Positions 1-7,581 of a stretch of DNA of 64,000 nt are shown piece after piece. Every line of letters starts with the position of its first letter. Within the stretch, counting starts at the first letter, position 1. Both the position numbers and the translations under genes were made by a program. The DNA lies in contig CAKTOB010000013.1 in assembly GCA_934589525.1 (NCBI GenBank), positions 4,020-68,019 of the forward strand, written 5' to 3'. This DNA comes from an uncultured Oscillospiraceae bacterium. Lineage in GTDB: Bacteria > Bacillota > Clostridia > Oscillospirales > Oscillospiraceae. The notes under the pieces are model-generated. The model was given only the letters and a program-made list of their open reading frames with translations, ran no database searches and was not told the origin of the DNA.

Positions 1-841
1 AATAATGCTTTGTCATTTTTAGGGTAGAGTGGCCCAGCAATCTTTGAAGCATAAACGCATCCACGCCACAGTCCACAAGATATTTGCGGGCGAAAGTGTG
101 CCGGAACAGGTGAATGCTGGTTTTCTCCACGCCACGGGAGCGGTTATAATGGGCAATGGCAAGCCGCAGTCCGTTTTCTGACAGCATATCCCCGTATTGG
201 TCACAGAACAGGTATTCCGCAGGCTGTCCCTTGCGGATTGCCATATAATCCTTCAAAATAGATGCCATTTTAGAGCAAAAGGGAACCGTCTGAATTTTCC
301 CGTTTTTCGTGTGACGGTAGATAATCTGTCTTGCGGTCAAGTCTACATCCCGAATCTGGATGTTCCGCACAGTCGCCGCACGGCAGCCGCTATTGAGCAG
401 GAAATTGATAATGACCCAGTTTCGATATTCCGTAAAGGAACAGTCTGATTTTGGCTTTTGGAGCAGTAGCGCAAGTTCTTCATCCGTATAGGTTTCTTTC
501 ACGGTTTCCTTGTCCGTTACGTGGGGCATGGTCAGACTTGCCACACCCTGACGCTGACACCAATTCAGAAACGTGCGGAATACTCTGGCATAGGCAGAAA
601 TGGAATTATGGGCAAGACCAGACTTCCGCATAGACACAATCATTTCCTCCAACTGCCTGTTGGTCAGTTCCTTCATTGGCTGCTGAATATCTAGATGTTT
701 GGAAATGCTGTGTAAGTGGAGCTTGTAATTGCGAATCGTGACCTCTGACAAACCTTCCGCAGTCTGGGCAAAAACGAAGTCGTCAAAGACTTCCGCCACG
801 GTGCGGTCAGACTGTTCATTTAATCTGATTTTTGAACGCAT
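1..841 (-). CDS. Tyrosine recombinase/integrase, 3' end cut by window edge
   Basis: A site-specific DNA recombinase of the phage integrase family, read continuously for 280 codons from an ATG at 841-839 preceded by AGGAATGAGG. The N-terminal SAM-like core-binding domain covers roughly residues 12-105 and the catalytic domain about 115-280. The catalytic set is visible: Arg154 in GCRAATVRN, a Lys near 179, His244 and Arg247 in HLFRHTF, His271 in LGHST, and the nucleophile Tyr280 as the last full codon in the window. The gene is therefore probably intact and ends just outside. It lies just downstream of a tRNA-Val gene on the same strand, a common setting for integrases, but no att repeat is visible there. 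It may belong to an integrated element extending to the left. Confidence 0.9.
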   Translation of the reverse strand, partial: MRSKIRLNEQSDRTVAEVFDDFVFAQTAEGLSEVTIRNYKLHLHSISKHLDIQQPMKELTNRQLEEMIVSMRKSGLAHNSISAYARVFRTFLNWCQRQGVASLTMPHVTDKETVKETYTDEELALLLQKPKSDCSFTEYRNWVIINFLLNSGCRAATVRNIQIRDVDLTARQIIYRHTKNGKIQTVPFCSKMASILKDYMAIRKGQPAEYLFCDQYGDMLSENGLRLAIAHYNRSRGVEKTSIHLFRHTFARKYLVDCGVDAFMLQRLLGHSTLKMTKHY

Positions 842-910
842 TTTTAGACCTCATTCCTATCATTAAAATCGGCAAACAGGCATGCGGTCTGAATCATGGC
901 GGAAAAACAA

Positions 911-944
911 GAAAAAACCCTTGAAAGATCAGAACTTTCAAGGG
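911..944 (-). terminator. Rho-independent terminator of tRNA-Val
   Basis: A perfect 10-bp stem, CCCTTGAAAG paired with CTTTCAAGGG, has a 7-nt loop and a T-run on the minus strand directly after the tRNA 3' end. A short T-run on the other side means it could act in both directions. Confidence 0.85.
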
Positions 945-947
945 TTT

Positions 948-1024
948 TGGTGGAGACTACGGGACTCGAACCTGTGACCTCATGCGTGTGAAGCATGCGC
1001 TCTAACCAGCTGAGCTAAGCCTCC
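948..1024 (-). tRNA. tRNA-Val (anticodon CAC)
   Basis: A complete cloverleaf reads on the minus strand. The acceptor GGAGGCT pairs with AGTCTCC (one G-T pair), the D stem is GCTC/GAGC, and the anticodon stem CATGC/GCATG holds loop TTCACAC with anticodon CAC. The T arm is CAGGTTCGAGTCCCG and CCA is encoded. It decodes GUG. The terminator follows immediately, so it is a single-gene transcript. Confidence 0.95.
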
Positions 1025-1067
1025 GTGGCTGGAACATGTTGAATTATACCCTAGAATGGACAAAAAG

Positions 1068-1649
1068 TCAAGTGCTAATTTTATTTTTTTCTTTTGCATT
1101 TCGCCGGGTCAGGGCGGCCAGAGCAAGGCCTGTGAGGGCGCCGGTTACGGCGGCGGCGGTGGGGTGGGTTTGGTCGGCGGTTTTAGGGGTGGGGGACAGG
1201 GCCAGGAGCAGCCAGCTTAGGTGCTGCCAGGCGGGGAAGGCCTCGTAGGGAAGGTCCTGGGGGATTTGAAGGTAGAATTCCAGCAGGTAGGGCTTTTCCC
1301 GGGAAAAGCTGCCCAGGGGCACCGTTTCCGCCTGGGACAGGGGGCCGTCAAACAGGGTCTCCTCCCCGTTTTTTACGGTCAGCCGGAGGGTTCCCAGGGC
1401 TTCCGGCAGGTTTTGGCAGCACAGCAGCAGCTGTGTGTCCCGGCCGGGGCAGATGTACAGGCAGTCCTCCAGCAACTCCCCGGGATAGATGGCGGGGCTG
1501 CTGCCAAAGAGGTGGTCTGCCCGGGTCTCCATGTCCCCGGCCCAGACCCAGTCTCCGGCACCGCCGCCAAAGTAGACGGCCCCCTCGGCGCTGGCTGTCA
1601 AAACGGTCATCATCAGCAAAAGCGCCCATGCGCCCAGTCGTTTTGCCAT
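1068..1649 (-). CDS. Secreted membrane-anchored protein of unknown function
   Basis: A 193-residue protein that I do not recognise. A clear signal peptide (MAKRLGAWALLLMMTVLTASA) is followed by a roughly 130-residue extracytoplasmic part. This contains a Cys-containing hydrophobic stretch (LYICPGRDTQLLLCCQNL) and an acidic middle. Near residues 165-183 there is a single Ala/Leu-rich transmembrane helix and then a short basic tail, RRNAKEKNK. This layout is that of a surface protein anchored by its C terminus; no LPxTG motif precedes the helix. The start is set by GAGGAGGGAAACAAC before the ATG. It stands alone, with a tRNA downstream and a decayed gene upstream. Confidence 0.6.
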   Translation of the reverse strand: MAKRLGAWALLLMMTVLTASAEGAVYFGGGAGDWVWAGDMETRADHLFGSSPAIYPGELLEDCLYICPGRDTQLLLCCQNLPEALGTLRLTVKNGEETLFDGPLSQAETVPLGSFSREKPYLLEFYLQIPQDLPYEAFPAWQHLSWLLLALSPTPKTADQTHPTAAAVTGALTGLALAALTRRNAKEKNKIST

Positions 1650-1851
1650 GTTGTTTCCCTCCTCGTTGTTTTATCAAAGCATACCACACAAGGGCCGCTG
1701 TTTCTGCCGGAAAGAGGCGGGGGAAACCGGGTTTTTCACAGAATATTTACAGTTTTTGCCGTTGATTTGCAGGCTTTTTCAGATTCACGACCTAAAACGG
1801 AACACTAAAAAGGGCTTCAAAGCCTCCCCAAACAAAAGGAGATGGTATATT

Positions 1852-2024
1852 TTGGTTGAAGTTTCCCATCTGACAAAGCGTTACAGCGCCAAAGAAAGCC
1901 TGGTGACCCTCAAGGAGAGACCACCATCTTCATCTCCCGGACAGACGCCGCCGGGCTGTATGAAGCGGTGCGGGGATCGTGCTCCAGTGAGAAACGCAAA
2001 GAAGCCCTCTTTTTGTTGCTGTGA
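1852..2024 (+). pseudogene. Relic of an ABC-transporter ATP-binding gene
   Basis: After AAGGAG at 1837-1842 a TTG-initiated frame reads VEVSHLTKRYSAK, which matches the start of many ABC ATPases (xEVxHLTKRYG). Coding then fails. A different frame continues as ETTIFISRTDAAGLYEAVR and ends at TGA 2022-2024. Walker A, the signature motif and Walker B are all missing, so most of the gene is deleted and the rest is frameshifted. The ABC assignment rests on about 13 residues and is tentative. Confidence 0.35.
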
Positions 2025-2033
2025 AATTCATCG

Positions 2034-2062
2034 TTGATTTTTTAGAAGGAATTGGATATACT
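2034..2062 (+). promoter_or_regulatory. Promoter of the toxin-antitoxin operon
   Basis: TTGATT (2034-2039), a 17-bp spacer and TATACT (2057-2062) lie just upstream of the antitoxin start. Phd-type antitoxins usually autorepress from this position. Confidence 0.65.
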
Positions 2063-2085
2063 AGGCATAGAAAGGGGGCATCGCC

Positions 2086-2352
2086 ATGCCGAATATCAAG
2101 CCTGTATCGGATTTGCGCAATTACGGGGAAGTCCTGCGGGATGTCGCCGTAGGGCAGCCGGTCTTTCTGACCAAAAACGGCCATGGCCGCTATGCGGTTT
2201 TGGATATGGAAGAATACCGCCAATATGAAATTCTTCTGGCAAAGGAGAAGCTTCTGACCGAACTGGAAAAAGGCCGCCGCAGCGGAGAAACCAACGGCTG
2301 GCTGGAGGGGGACGCCGTATTCCGGGAACTGGGAGCAAGATATAATGACTAA
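2086..2352 (+). CDS. Phd/YefM-family antitoxin
   Basis: An 88-residue antitoxin of a type II toxin-antitoxin pair. The N-terminal half (PVSDLRNYGEVLRDVAVGQP, then VFLTKNGHGRYAVLDMEEY) is the typical Phd/YefM DNA-binding fold with its conserved TKNG segment. The acidic, less ordered C-terminal part would wrap and inhibit the toxin. In this family the complex binds its own promoter. The stop overlaps the toxin start by 8 bp, so the two are translationally coupled, and AAAGGGGG precedes the ATG. Confidence 0.9.
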   Translation: MPNIKPVSDLRNYGEVLRDVAVGQPVFLTKNGHGRYAVLDMEEYRQYEILLAKEKLLTELEKGRRSGETNGWLEGDAVFRELGARYND

Positions 2353-2677
2353 CATCCGATTCTCTCCGGAGGCCCGGAATGATCTTGCGGAAATTGGTGA
2401 CTATCTCTCCTACCAACTGCGCAACAAATCCGCAGCCCGAAACCTGATGGCCCGGATTCAATCTTCGGTCCTCTCTCTGGAACAGTTTCCGGAATCCGGT
2501 ACACCTATTTCGTTTGCCGGGCCGAGCATTGTCTATCGCTATTTGTTTTGTGGGAGCTATATGATTTTCTATCATATCTCCATGGAAGCTGTCCATATTG
2601 ACCGAATCCTTTACGGTCGGAGGGATTATCTGTCTATTCTCTTTGGCGAACAGCTATGTGATGATGAAGAAAAGTAA
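2345..2677 (+). CDS. RelE/ParE-family toxin
   Basis: A 110-residue toxin of the RelE/ParE fold. It has the N-terminal helix pair (FSPEARNDLAEIGDYLSYQL), the middle helix with QFPESGTP, and the C-terminal strands YRYLFCGSYMIFYHI and VHIDRILYGRRDY, which carry the usual RRDY-like ending. RelE-type members cut ribosome-bound mRNA and ParE-type members poison gyrase. The ILYGRRDY tail and the Phd partner occur in both types, so the target cannot be decided here. It is the second gene of the pair and no terminator is obvious after it. Confidence 0.9.
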   Translation: MTNIRFSPEARNDLAEIGDYLSYQLRNKSAARNLMARIQSSVLSLEQFPESGTPISFAGPSIVYRYLFCGSYMIFYHISMEAVHIDRILYGRRDYLSILFGEQLCDDEEK

Positions 2678-2749
2678 GAAACGACCAGGCAGTTTTTGAT
2701 CTTGCGCCGATACAGAAATATTTCCTTTAAGCAGACTTGAAAAAAGCCA

Positions 2750-2778
2750 TTGATTTTTCCGTGACTATCTGCTATAAT
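2750..2778 (+). promoter_or_regulatory. Promoter of tRNA-Gly
   Basis: TTGATT (2750-2755), a 17-bp spacer and a perfect TATAAT (2773-2778) end 9 bp before the first base of the tRNA. Confidence 0.85.
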
Positions 2779-2787
2779 AGGAGCAAT

Positions 2788-2861
2788 GCAGGGTTAGTTC
2801 ATCGGTAGAATGGTCGCTTCCCAAGCCACAGAGGCGGGTTCGATTCCCGTACCCTGCTCCA
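2788..2861 (+). tRNA. tRNA-Gly (anticodon CCC)
   Basis: The acceptor GCAGGGT/ACCCTGC is perfect, the D arm is GTTC/GAAT, the anticodon loop is TTCCCAA with anticodon CCC, the T arm is GCGGGTTCGATTCCCGT, and CCA is encoded. The anticodon stem GTCGC/GCCAC has one C-C mismatch, which is unusual and may mark mild decay. It decodes GGG. Its 3' part and terminator recur 171 bp downstream. Confidence 0.88.
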
Positions 2862-2866
2862 GTACA

Positions 2867-2904
2867 AACAACACCACCCCTTGTGAGTGGTGTTGATTTG
2901 TTTT
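2867..2904 (+). terminator. Terminator of tRNA-Gly
   Basis: The stem CAACACCAC/GTGGTGTTG is followed by ATTTGTTTT. It forms part of the block duplicated at 3011-3087. Confidence 0.8.
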
Positions 2905-2935
2905 ACGCTGGTGGGAATCGAACCCATCTGAATGC

Positions 2936-3006
2936 AACTGTCCGGCGGACAGTTGCCAATCGGCAGCTGGATGCCGATTGCTCCATAGGATTTGCCACGC
3001 AAATCC
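2936..3006. repeat. Three tandem short hairpins between the tRNA-Gly duplications
   Basis: Three consecutive 8-bp perfect inverted repeats are present: AACTGTCC/GGACAGTT (2936-2954), AATCGGCA/TGCCGATT (2958-2979) and GGATTTGC/GCAAATCC (2988-3006). They fill the space between the two copies of the tRNA 3' end. Confidence 0.8.
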
Positions 3007-3010
3007 GTAA

Positions 3011-3087
3011 TCGATTCCCGTACCCTGCTCCAGAACAACAACACCATCCCTTATGGGTGGTGTTGTTTTGTTTTACGCCGGTGGGAA
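3011..3087 (+). repeat. Duplicated 3' part of tRNA-Gly plus its terminator
   Basis: This segment repeats 2840-2916 with only a few changes. It contains the T-loop half CGATTCCCGT, acceptor strand ACCCTGC, CCA, the ACAACACCA.. / ..TGGTGTTGT terminator and the downstream TTTTACGC.GGTGGGA. There is no 5' half, so it is not a tRNA gene. It looks like a tandem-duplication or integration scar at the tRNA. Confidence 0.8.
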
Positions 3088-3090
3088 GAA

Positions 3091-3590
3091 GAGGCCTCAA
3101 TGTAGCGGCGATGATTCATCGCCAAGCAACGTGACAAATAGAATCTGTGCGGTTAAACGGAGACACCCCCGACATGTCATCCCGACCGAAATGAAATGGA
3201 GTGGAGGGATCTTCCCAAGTGGCAATAATAACATGCGTAAGGTAAAACCTGCAACTTGGGAAGATTCCTCGACTCGCTTCGCTTCCCGGAATGACATGTC
3301 GATAGCTGATTCCGTTTTGTCCGCACGGGTTATATTCGAAACGCCCCCCGGAACGGCACACAGGCCGTTCCCTACGGTTTCGCTGGGAGGTGGATTTCTT
3401 AACCGCACAGGTTATATTCGCAATGTGGCGGGCGGCTAATAGCCGATGGAATTATGGTGTGATTGCCATCGGCAATCAATTCATTTTGATTCGCTGCGCG
3501 GAGCACCACCCCTACGGGGTGGTACCGTTCAACCGCACAGGATGTATTTACAACGTAGTGGGCGGTTGCAGGGGGAATGGTGGGTAAAAT
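3091..3590. repeat. Hairpin repeat island 1
   Basis: There is no gene here. The modules are: GGCGATGATTCATCGCC hairpin (3107-3123), a roughly 130-bp inverted-repeat element with ends GACATGTCATCCCG and CGGAATGACATGTC (3171-3300), the GGAACGGCACACAGGCCGTTCC module (about 3350-3390), a truncated GGCGGGCGGC module (about 3425-3445), and an ACCACCCC-TA-CGGGGTGGT type hairpin (3505-3523). They are separated by copies of the linker that reads AACCGCACAGGTTATATTCG. Confidence 0.85.
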
Positions 3591-3602
3591 TTGTGTGAAA
3601 AA

Positions 3603-3657
3603 TTTACAAATGCTTTACTTTTTTGCCCCAACGGGCTTTACATGGCGGTGGTATATT
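3603..3657 (+). promoter_or_regulatory. Pho-box-like promoter of the HAD phosphatase gene
   Basis: TTTACA (3603), TTTACT (3614) and TTTACA (3637) stand at offsets of 11 and 23 bp, and TATATT (3652-3657) begins 15 bp after the last one. Gram-positive PhoP sites are TT(A/T/C)ACA repeats at 11-bp spacing upstream of a -10 box. Exactly the same spacing occurs before the Na/Pi transporter at 21166-21220. Confidence 0.6.
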
Positions 3658-3691
3658 TAAATTAAATGAGAGTTTAAAAGGAGCGATGAAG

Positions 3692-4477
3692 ATGAAAATC
3701 GATTTTGAAGCCAAGAAGGGCTTTATTTGTGATATGGATGGGGTGCTGTACCATGGAAACCGGATCTTGCCGGGGGCTGCGGATTTTGTGCAGTGGCTGC
3801 AAAGCAACAACAAGGAGTATTTGTTCCTGACCAACAATTCCGGCATGACCCCCAAGGAATTGCAGCAGAAGCTGGGCCGGATGGGGCTGGATGTGCCGGA
3901 GGAGCATTTTTACACCAGCGCCTTGGCAACGGCTGCCTTTTTGAAGGCCCAGGCCCCGGGGTGCTCGGCCTTTGTTATTGGGGAAGCGGGGCTTCTGAAC
4001 GCGCTGTATGATGCGGGGATCACCATGAACGATGTGAACCCGGAGTATGTGGTCATCGGGGAGGGGCGGACCTATTCCCTGGATACCCTGACCCGGGCGG
4101 TGAATCTGGTGCTGGGTGGGGCCAAGCTCATTGGGGCCAACTCCGATGTGTCCGGCAACATCGAAAAGGGCATTGCCCCGGCCTGTCGGGCCTTGATCGC
4201 TCCGGTTGAAATGGCTACGGGCAAGCAGGCCTATTTCTGCGGCAAGCCCAACCCTTTGATGATGCGCACCGGCCTGCGGCTTCTGGGATGCCACTCCGAG
4301 GAGGCGGTGGTCATCGGAGACCGGATGGATACGGACATCATCGCCGGTACGGAAAGCGGCATCGACACGGTGCTGGTGCTCTCCGGCGTCTCCGACCGGG
4401 ATACGCCCAAGACCTTTGCCTACCAGCCCACGGAAATTCTGGAGGGTGTGGGAGACATCTGCCGGGCAGCCCAGTAA
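3692..4477 (+). CDS. HAD-IIA (NagD-like) sugar-phosphate phosphatase
   Basis: A 261-residue phosphatase of the NagD/p-nitrophenyl-phosphatase branch of the HAD superfamily, probably cytoplasmic. Motif I is DMDGVLY with nucleophile Asp14 and general acid Asp16. Motif II is FLTNNSG, the motif III lysine is in CGKPNPLM, and motif IV is VVIGDRMDTDI. The cap domain lies between motifs II and III, as in class IIA. Two in-frame ATGs compete. The one at 3692 sits 8 nt from AAAAGGAG, whereas 3686 is only 2 nt away, so 3692 is chosen. The Pho-type promoter upstream suggests induction under phosphate limitation. The substrate is not evident. Confidence 0.9.
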   Translation: MKIDFEAKKGFICDMDGVLYHGNRILPGAADFVQWLQSNNKEYLFLTNNSGMTPKELQQKLGRMGLDVPEEHFYTSALATAAFLKAQAPGCSAFVIGEAGLLNALYDAGITMNDVNPEYVVIGEGRTYSLDTLTRAVNLVLGGAKLIGANSDVSGNIEKGIAPACRALIAPVEMATGKQAYFCGKPNPLMMRTGLRLLGCHSEEAVVIGDRMDTDIIAGTESGIDTVLVLSGVSDRDTPKTFAYQPTEILEGVGDICRAAQ

Positions 4478-4484
4478 AATACAT

Positions 4485-4530
4485 AAAAAGCGCCCCGAAA
4501 CCTGGGCTTTACCTGGTTTCGGGGCTTTTT
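4485..4530. terminator. Bidirectional terminator between convergent genes
   Basis: The 11-bp stem GCCCCGAAACC/GGTTTCGGGGC is flanked by AAAAAG and CTTTTT. It serves the phosphatase gene and the importer operon that arrives from the other side. Confidence 0.9.
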
Positions 4531-4534
4531 GAGC

Positions 4535-6448
4535 TTATTTGTGGACTGCTTCCGGGGATGCTTTCGTTCTGCCGAATTTTGCCAGGAATTTTTCCCGGCG
4601 TTTTCTGCGGCGGTCCTTGATTTCCAGACGCTCGCCCAGGTCCCGGCTGCCCACGCCGTAAACCAGGTAGAGAATCAGACCGGAGACCAGCATGATGAAC
4701 ACGGTGCTGGCGCAGCGGCGGCCGGAGGCGTTGATGTTGTAGCCGTACATGCCCTCCTCGGCGCACATGCTCTGAATGACCATGGCGTAGGTGGTGCCGT
4801 AGGAGCTGGCGAAGGTGGCGGACATGTCATACTCCGTAAACAGGGCGTTGAAGTTCAGGGCAAAGACCGCCAGGACGCTGGAGAGGATGATGGGCAGCTT
4901 CACCTTCAGGAAGGTCCGCACCGCGCCGGAGCCCAGGTTCCGGGCGGCCTCCTCCAGCTCCTCGTCAATGGTGTAGAAGCTGGCCTTGATCATCCGCAGG
5001 GAGAAGGGCAGCTTGGTGACGGTGTAGGCCATGACGATGAGCAGACGCACATTCTGGGCGTAGTAGAGGTTTTTGCCGCCGACGTAAAAGACGCTTTCGG
5101 AATTGAAGAAGGTCCGGTAGGAATAGCAGATCAGGATGGTGGGCAGCAGCCAGGGGAAGAGCAGGGTGTATTCCAGGGCCTTGCCGCTTGCCTTTTTCCG
5201 GTTCTTGAATATGTAGTTGCAGGCCACCACCACGATGATGCAGGCCAGGGCCGCGGCGATGACGGACATGATAAAGCTGAGCTTGATGCCGCCCAGGGTC
5301 GCTTCGTTGGAAAACAGGCCCGAAATGGCGTTTTTGCGCAGTTTGTAGGTGCCCCGGTTGGTGAGATACTCATAGTCCCGGGAGCCGAAGAAGTTCAGCA
5401 TGGACCAGGAGGTCAGATCCAGAGTCTTCATCCGGATGGCCTTGTAGGTCTGGAAGGAGAACAGGACGATCATGACCACCGGGGTCATGTAGATGATGAA
5501 GAGCACATAGGCGTAGATGTGGGCCAGGATGTTGCCGGGCCTGCTATTGATCTTCTGCTTTACAAGCTTGGCCTTGGTCTTGGACACGGATAGATAGTGG
5601 CCCTTGGACTCATAGGCCGTCAGCACCGTAAGCAATACAATGGTGAAAATCGCCAGCATCACCGACAGCAGCGCCGCCCGGGCTTGGGGGAAGGCTTCGT
5701 CCGCCGCGGAGGAACCGGCCAGACGGACGATCTCCGGGTTGATGGAGTCATAGCCCAGCAGCGTGGGGGCGGACATGGCGCAAAGGCCCGTGATAAAGGT
5801 CATGACGGTGAGGGAAAACAAGGTCGGCACCAGGGTGGGGAAGACCACCTTCCGCAGCACCTTAAAGGGCCCGGCGCCCATATTCCGGGCGGCTTCTACG
5901 GTATTATAGTCAATGCCCCGGATGGCGTTCCGCAGAAACAGGGCGTGGTTGCTGGTGCAGGCAAAGGTCATGGTAAAGAGCACCGCCCGGAAGCCGGAAA
6001 ACCAGTTTTTATTTATGCCGGGGAAGAGCTTTACCAGCTGGGTAGTGATGATGCCGTCGCTGTCATAGAGGAACAGATACCCGGTGACCAGGGCCACGCC
6101 GGAGTAGATCATGGTGGTCATGTAGCCAAGTCTCAGAATGCGGGCACCCTTGATGTCAAAATACTCCGTCAGCAGCACGATGGAAATGCCCACGATGTTC
6201 ACGGTGACGACCAGGCACACCGCCAGCTTCAGAGAGTTCAGCACATAGCGCCCCATGTTTCCGGCGAAGAAAAACCGGATCACGGCCCAGGGGTCTCGGG
6301 TGCCGTCCGGTTTGACGGTGGCAAAGACGCTGGCCAGGGTATTGAAGCAGGGGATCAGCATAAACCCCAAAAACAGGTAGGCATACAGCAAAAACCCGAT
6401 GATTTTGGGGACAGTCCGCTTGTCCAGACGGATGGGGGTGGTTTTCAT
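4535..6448 (-). CDS. ABC importer permease, fused two-domain (FbpB-like)
   Basis: A 637-residue inner-membrane permease with two repeated binding-protein-dependent transport domains, each of about six helices, in one chain. This is the layout of FbpB/SfuB-type iron(III) importers. EAA-like loops contacting the ATPase are visible as VEAARNMGAGPFKVLRKVV in the first half and EEAARNLGSGAVRTFLKVKL in the second. The ends are basic and cytoplasmic. It is the last gene of the three-gene importer operon and overlaps the ATPase gene by 4 bp. Iron is the best family guess, but related systems carry thiamine, phosphonates or polyamines, so the substrate is open. Confidence 0.88.
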   Translation of the reverse strand: MKTTPIRLDKRTVPKIIGFLLYAYLFLGFMLIPCFNTLASVFATVKPDGTRDPWAVIRFFFAGNMGRYVLNSLKLAVCLVVTVNIVGISIVLLTEYFDIKGARILRLGYMTTMIYSGVALVTGYLFLYDSDGIITTQLVKLFPGINKNWFSGFRAVLFTMTFACTSNHALFLRNAIRGIDYNTVEAARNMGAGPFKVLRKVVFPTLVPTLFSLTVMTFITGLCAMSAPTLLGYDSINPEIVRLAGSSAADEAFPQARAALLSVMLAIFTIVLLTVLTAYESKGHYLSVSKTKAKLVKQKINSRPGNILAHIYAYVLFIIYMTPVVMIVLFSFQTYKAIRMKTLDLTSWSMLNFFGSRDYEYLTNRGTYKLRKNAISGLFSNEATLGGIKLSFIMSVIAAALACIIVVVACNYIFKNRKKASGKALEYTLLFPWLLPTILICYSYRTFFNSESVFYVGGKNLYYAQNVRLLIVMAYTVTKLPFSLRMIKASFYTIDEELEEAARNLGSGAVRTFLKVKLPIILSSVLAVFALNFNALFTEYDMSATFASSYGTTYAMVIQSMCAEEGMYGYNINASGRRCASTVFIMLVSGLILYLVYGVGSRDLGERLEIKDRRRKRREKFLAKFGRTKASPEAVHK

Positions 6449-7476
6449 TGGGCCGTCGCCTCCTGTTCCGGGGGATAGGCCATAATATCCCGGGGGTTCA
6501 GCACGGCCTTCACCCGCTGTCCAGCCTCGTAGATATTGATGCCGTCGTTCTTTTCAATGACCTTGATGATCTGGCTGCCCAGGTCAATGGAATACTTGAT
6601 GTAAAGGCCGTAATATTCCCGACTTTTGACGGTGCCCTCCAGCACCACGTCCCCATCCTTGGCAGGGACGTTGACGTGGATGCGCTCCAGGCGGATGTAA
6701 TTGTGCATGGAAAGGTCTGCACCTAGGGCGCGGCTCACGTCGTCGGAGAGCCGGTTGATGTCACCGATGAAATTACAGACAAACTCCGTGGCGGAGTGAT
6801 TATAGACCTCATTGGGGGTTCCGATCTGTTCGATGGAGCCTTTGTTGAATACCGCGATCCGGTCGGAAAGGGTCAGAGCCTCTTCCTGGTCGTGGGTCAC
6901 ATAGATGGTGGTGATGCCGAATTCCTGCTGCATTCGTTTCAGCTCATTGCGCAGCTGCACCCGGAGCTTGGCGTCCAGGTTGGAAAGGGGCTCGTCCATG
7001 CAGATGATGGCGGGGCCGGTGACAAGGGCCCGGGCAATGGCCACCCGCTGCTGCTGGCCGCCGGAAAGCTGGGAAACCGCTTTTGCCAGCTGCTCGTCGG
7101 AGAGATCCACCTTTCTGGCGATCTCCCGCACCCGCTTGTCTACTTCGGCTTTTTTCAGCTTCTTGATTTTGAGGCCGAAGGCGATGTTGTCATAAACGGT
7201 CATGGTGGGGAACAGCGCATAGCTCTGGAAGACGATGCCGATGTTCCGCTCCTCAATGGGAACGTGGGTAATATCCTGACCTTTCACCCGGATGGAGCCG
7301 GAGACGGGGTCAATAAAGCCGGTAATGGTCCGCAAGGTGGTGGTTTTTCCACAGCCGGAGGGGCCAAGGAAGGTGAAGAACTCTCCTTCCCCCACGGTAA
7401 CGTTGATGTTGTGCAGGGCCTCGAAGGTCCCGAAACGGACCACGATGTTGTCCAGCTGGATCATTTTTTCATTCAT
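6445..7476 (-). CDS. ABC importer ATPase (FbpC/PotA-like)
   Basis: A 343-residue ATPase that powers the neighbouring permease. Walker A is GPSGCGKTT, the Q-loop lies in VFQSYALFP, the signature is [16 protein letters not shown], Walker B is [12 protein letters not shown] and the H-loop is [10 protein letters not shown]. The C-terminal 100 residues form a TOBE-type domain ([13 protein letters not shown] and following). This domain is normal in the FbpC/PotA/MalK group and often has a regulatory role. Start ATG at 7476. The gene starts 105 bp after the binding-protein gene and overlaps the permease start by 4 bp. Confidence 0.93.
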   Translation of the reverse strand: MNEKMIQLDNIVVRFGTFEALHNINVTVGEGEFFTFLGPSGCGKTTTLRTITGFIDPVSGSIRVKGQDITHVPIEERNIGIVFQSYALFPTMTVYDNIAFGLKIKKLKKAEVDKRVREIARKVDLSDEQLAKAVSQLSGGQQQRVAIARALVTGPAIICMDEPLSNLDAKLRVQLRNELKRMQQEFGITTIYVTHDQEEALTLSDRIAVFNKGSIEQIGTPNEVYNHSATEFVCNFIGDINRLSDDVSRALGADLSMHNYIRLERIHVNVPAKDGDVVLEGTVKSREYYGLYIKYSIDLGSQIIKVIEKNDGINIYEAGQRVKAVLNPRDIMAYPPEQEATAQ

Positions 7477-7536
7477 GGGGCGGCACCCTTTCTTGTGTAA
7501 TGTTTTGGAATGGGGAATGATTTGAAAAGAAACGGA

Positions 7537-7564
7537 TGGCGAGCCGGCCAGGACCGGCTCGCCA
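7537..7564 (-). other. Intercistronic hairpin after the binding-protein gene
   Basis: A perfect 11-bp stem, TGGCGAGCCGG/CCGGCTCGCCA, is followed on the minus strand only by a weak pyrimidine run. Such stem-loops usually protect or partly terminate the abundant binding-protein message ahead of the ATPase and permease genes. Confidence 0.65.
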
Positions 7565-7581
7565 AGGTTTAGGATTTTAAA

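Noticed and set aside
197..633. Plus-strand frames of 83 and 60 codons
   Set aside because: They lie wholly inside the integrase gene on the other strand, whose catalytic residues are all present.
3011..3087. A second tRNA-Gly gene
   Set aside because: Only the T-loop half and 3' acceptor strand are present; the D arm and anticodon arm are missing.
3097..3439. Overlapping frames of 128, 103 and 81 codons in repeat island 1
   Set aside because: They follow inverted repeats on both strands, recur as fragments in other islands and have no binding site. Similar frames in islands 5-8 were rejected likewise.
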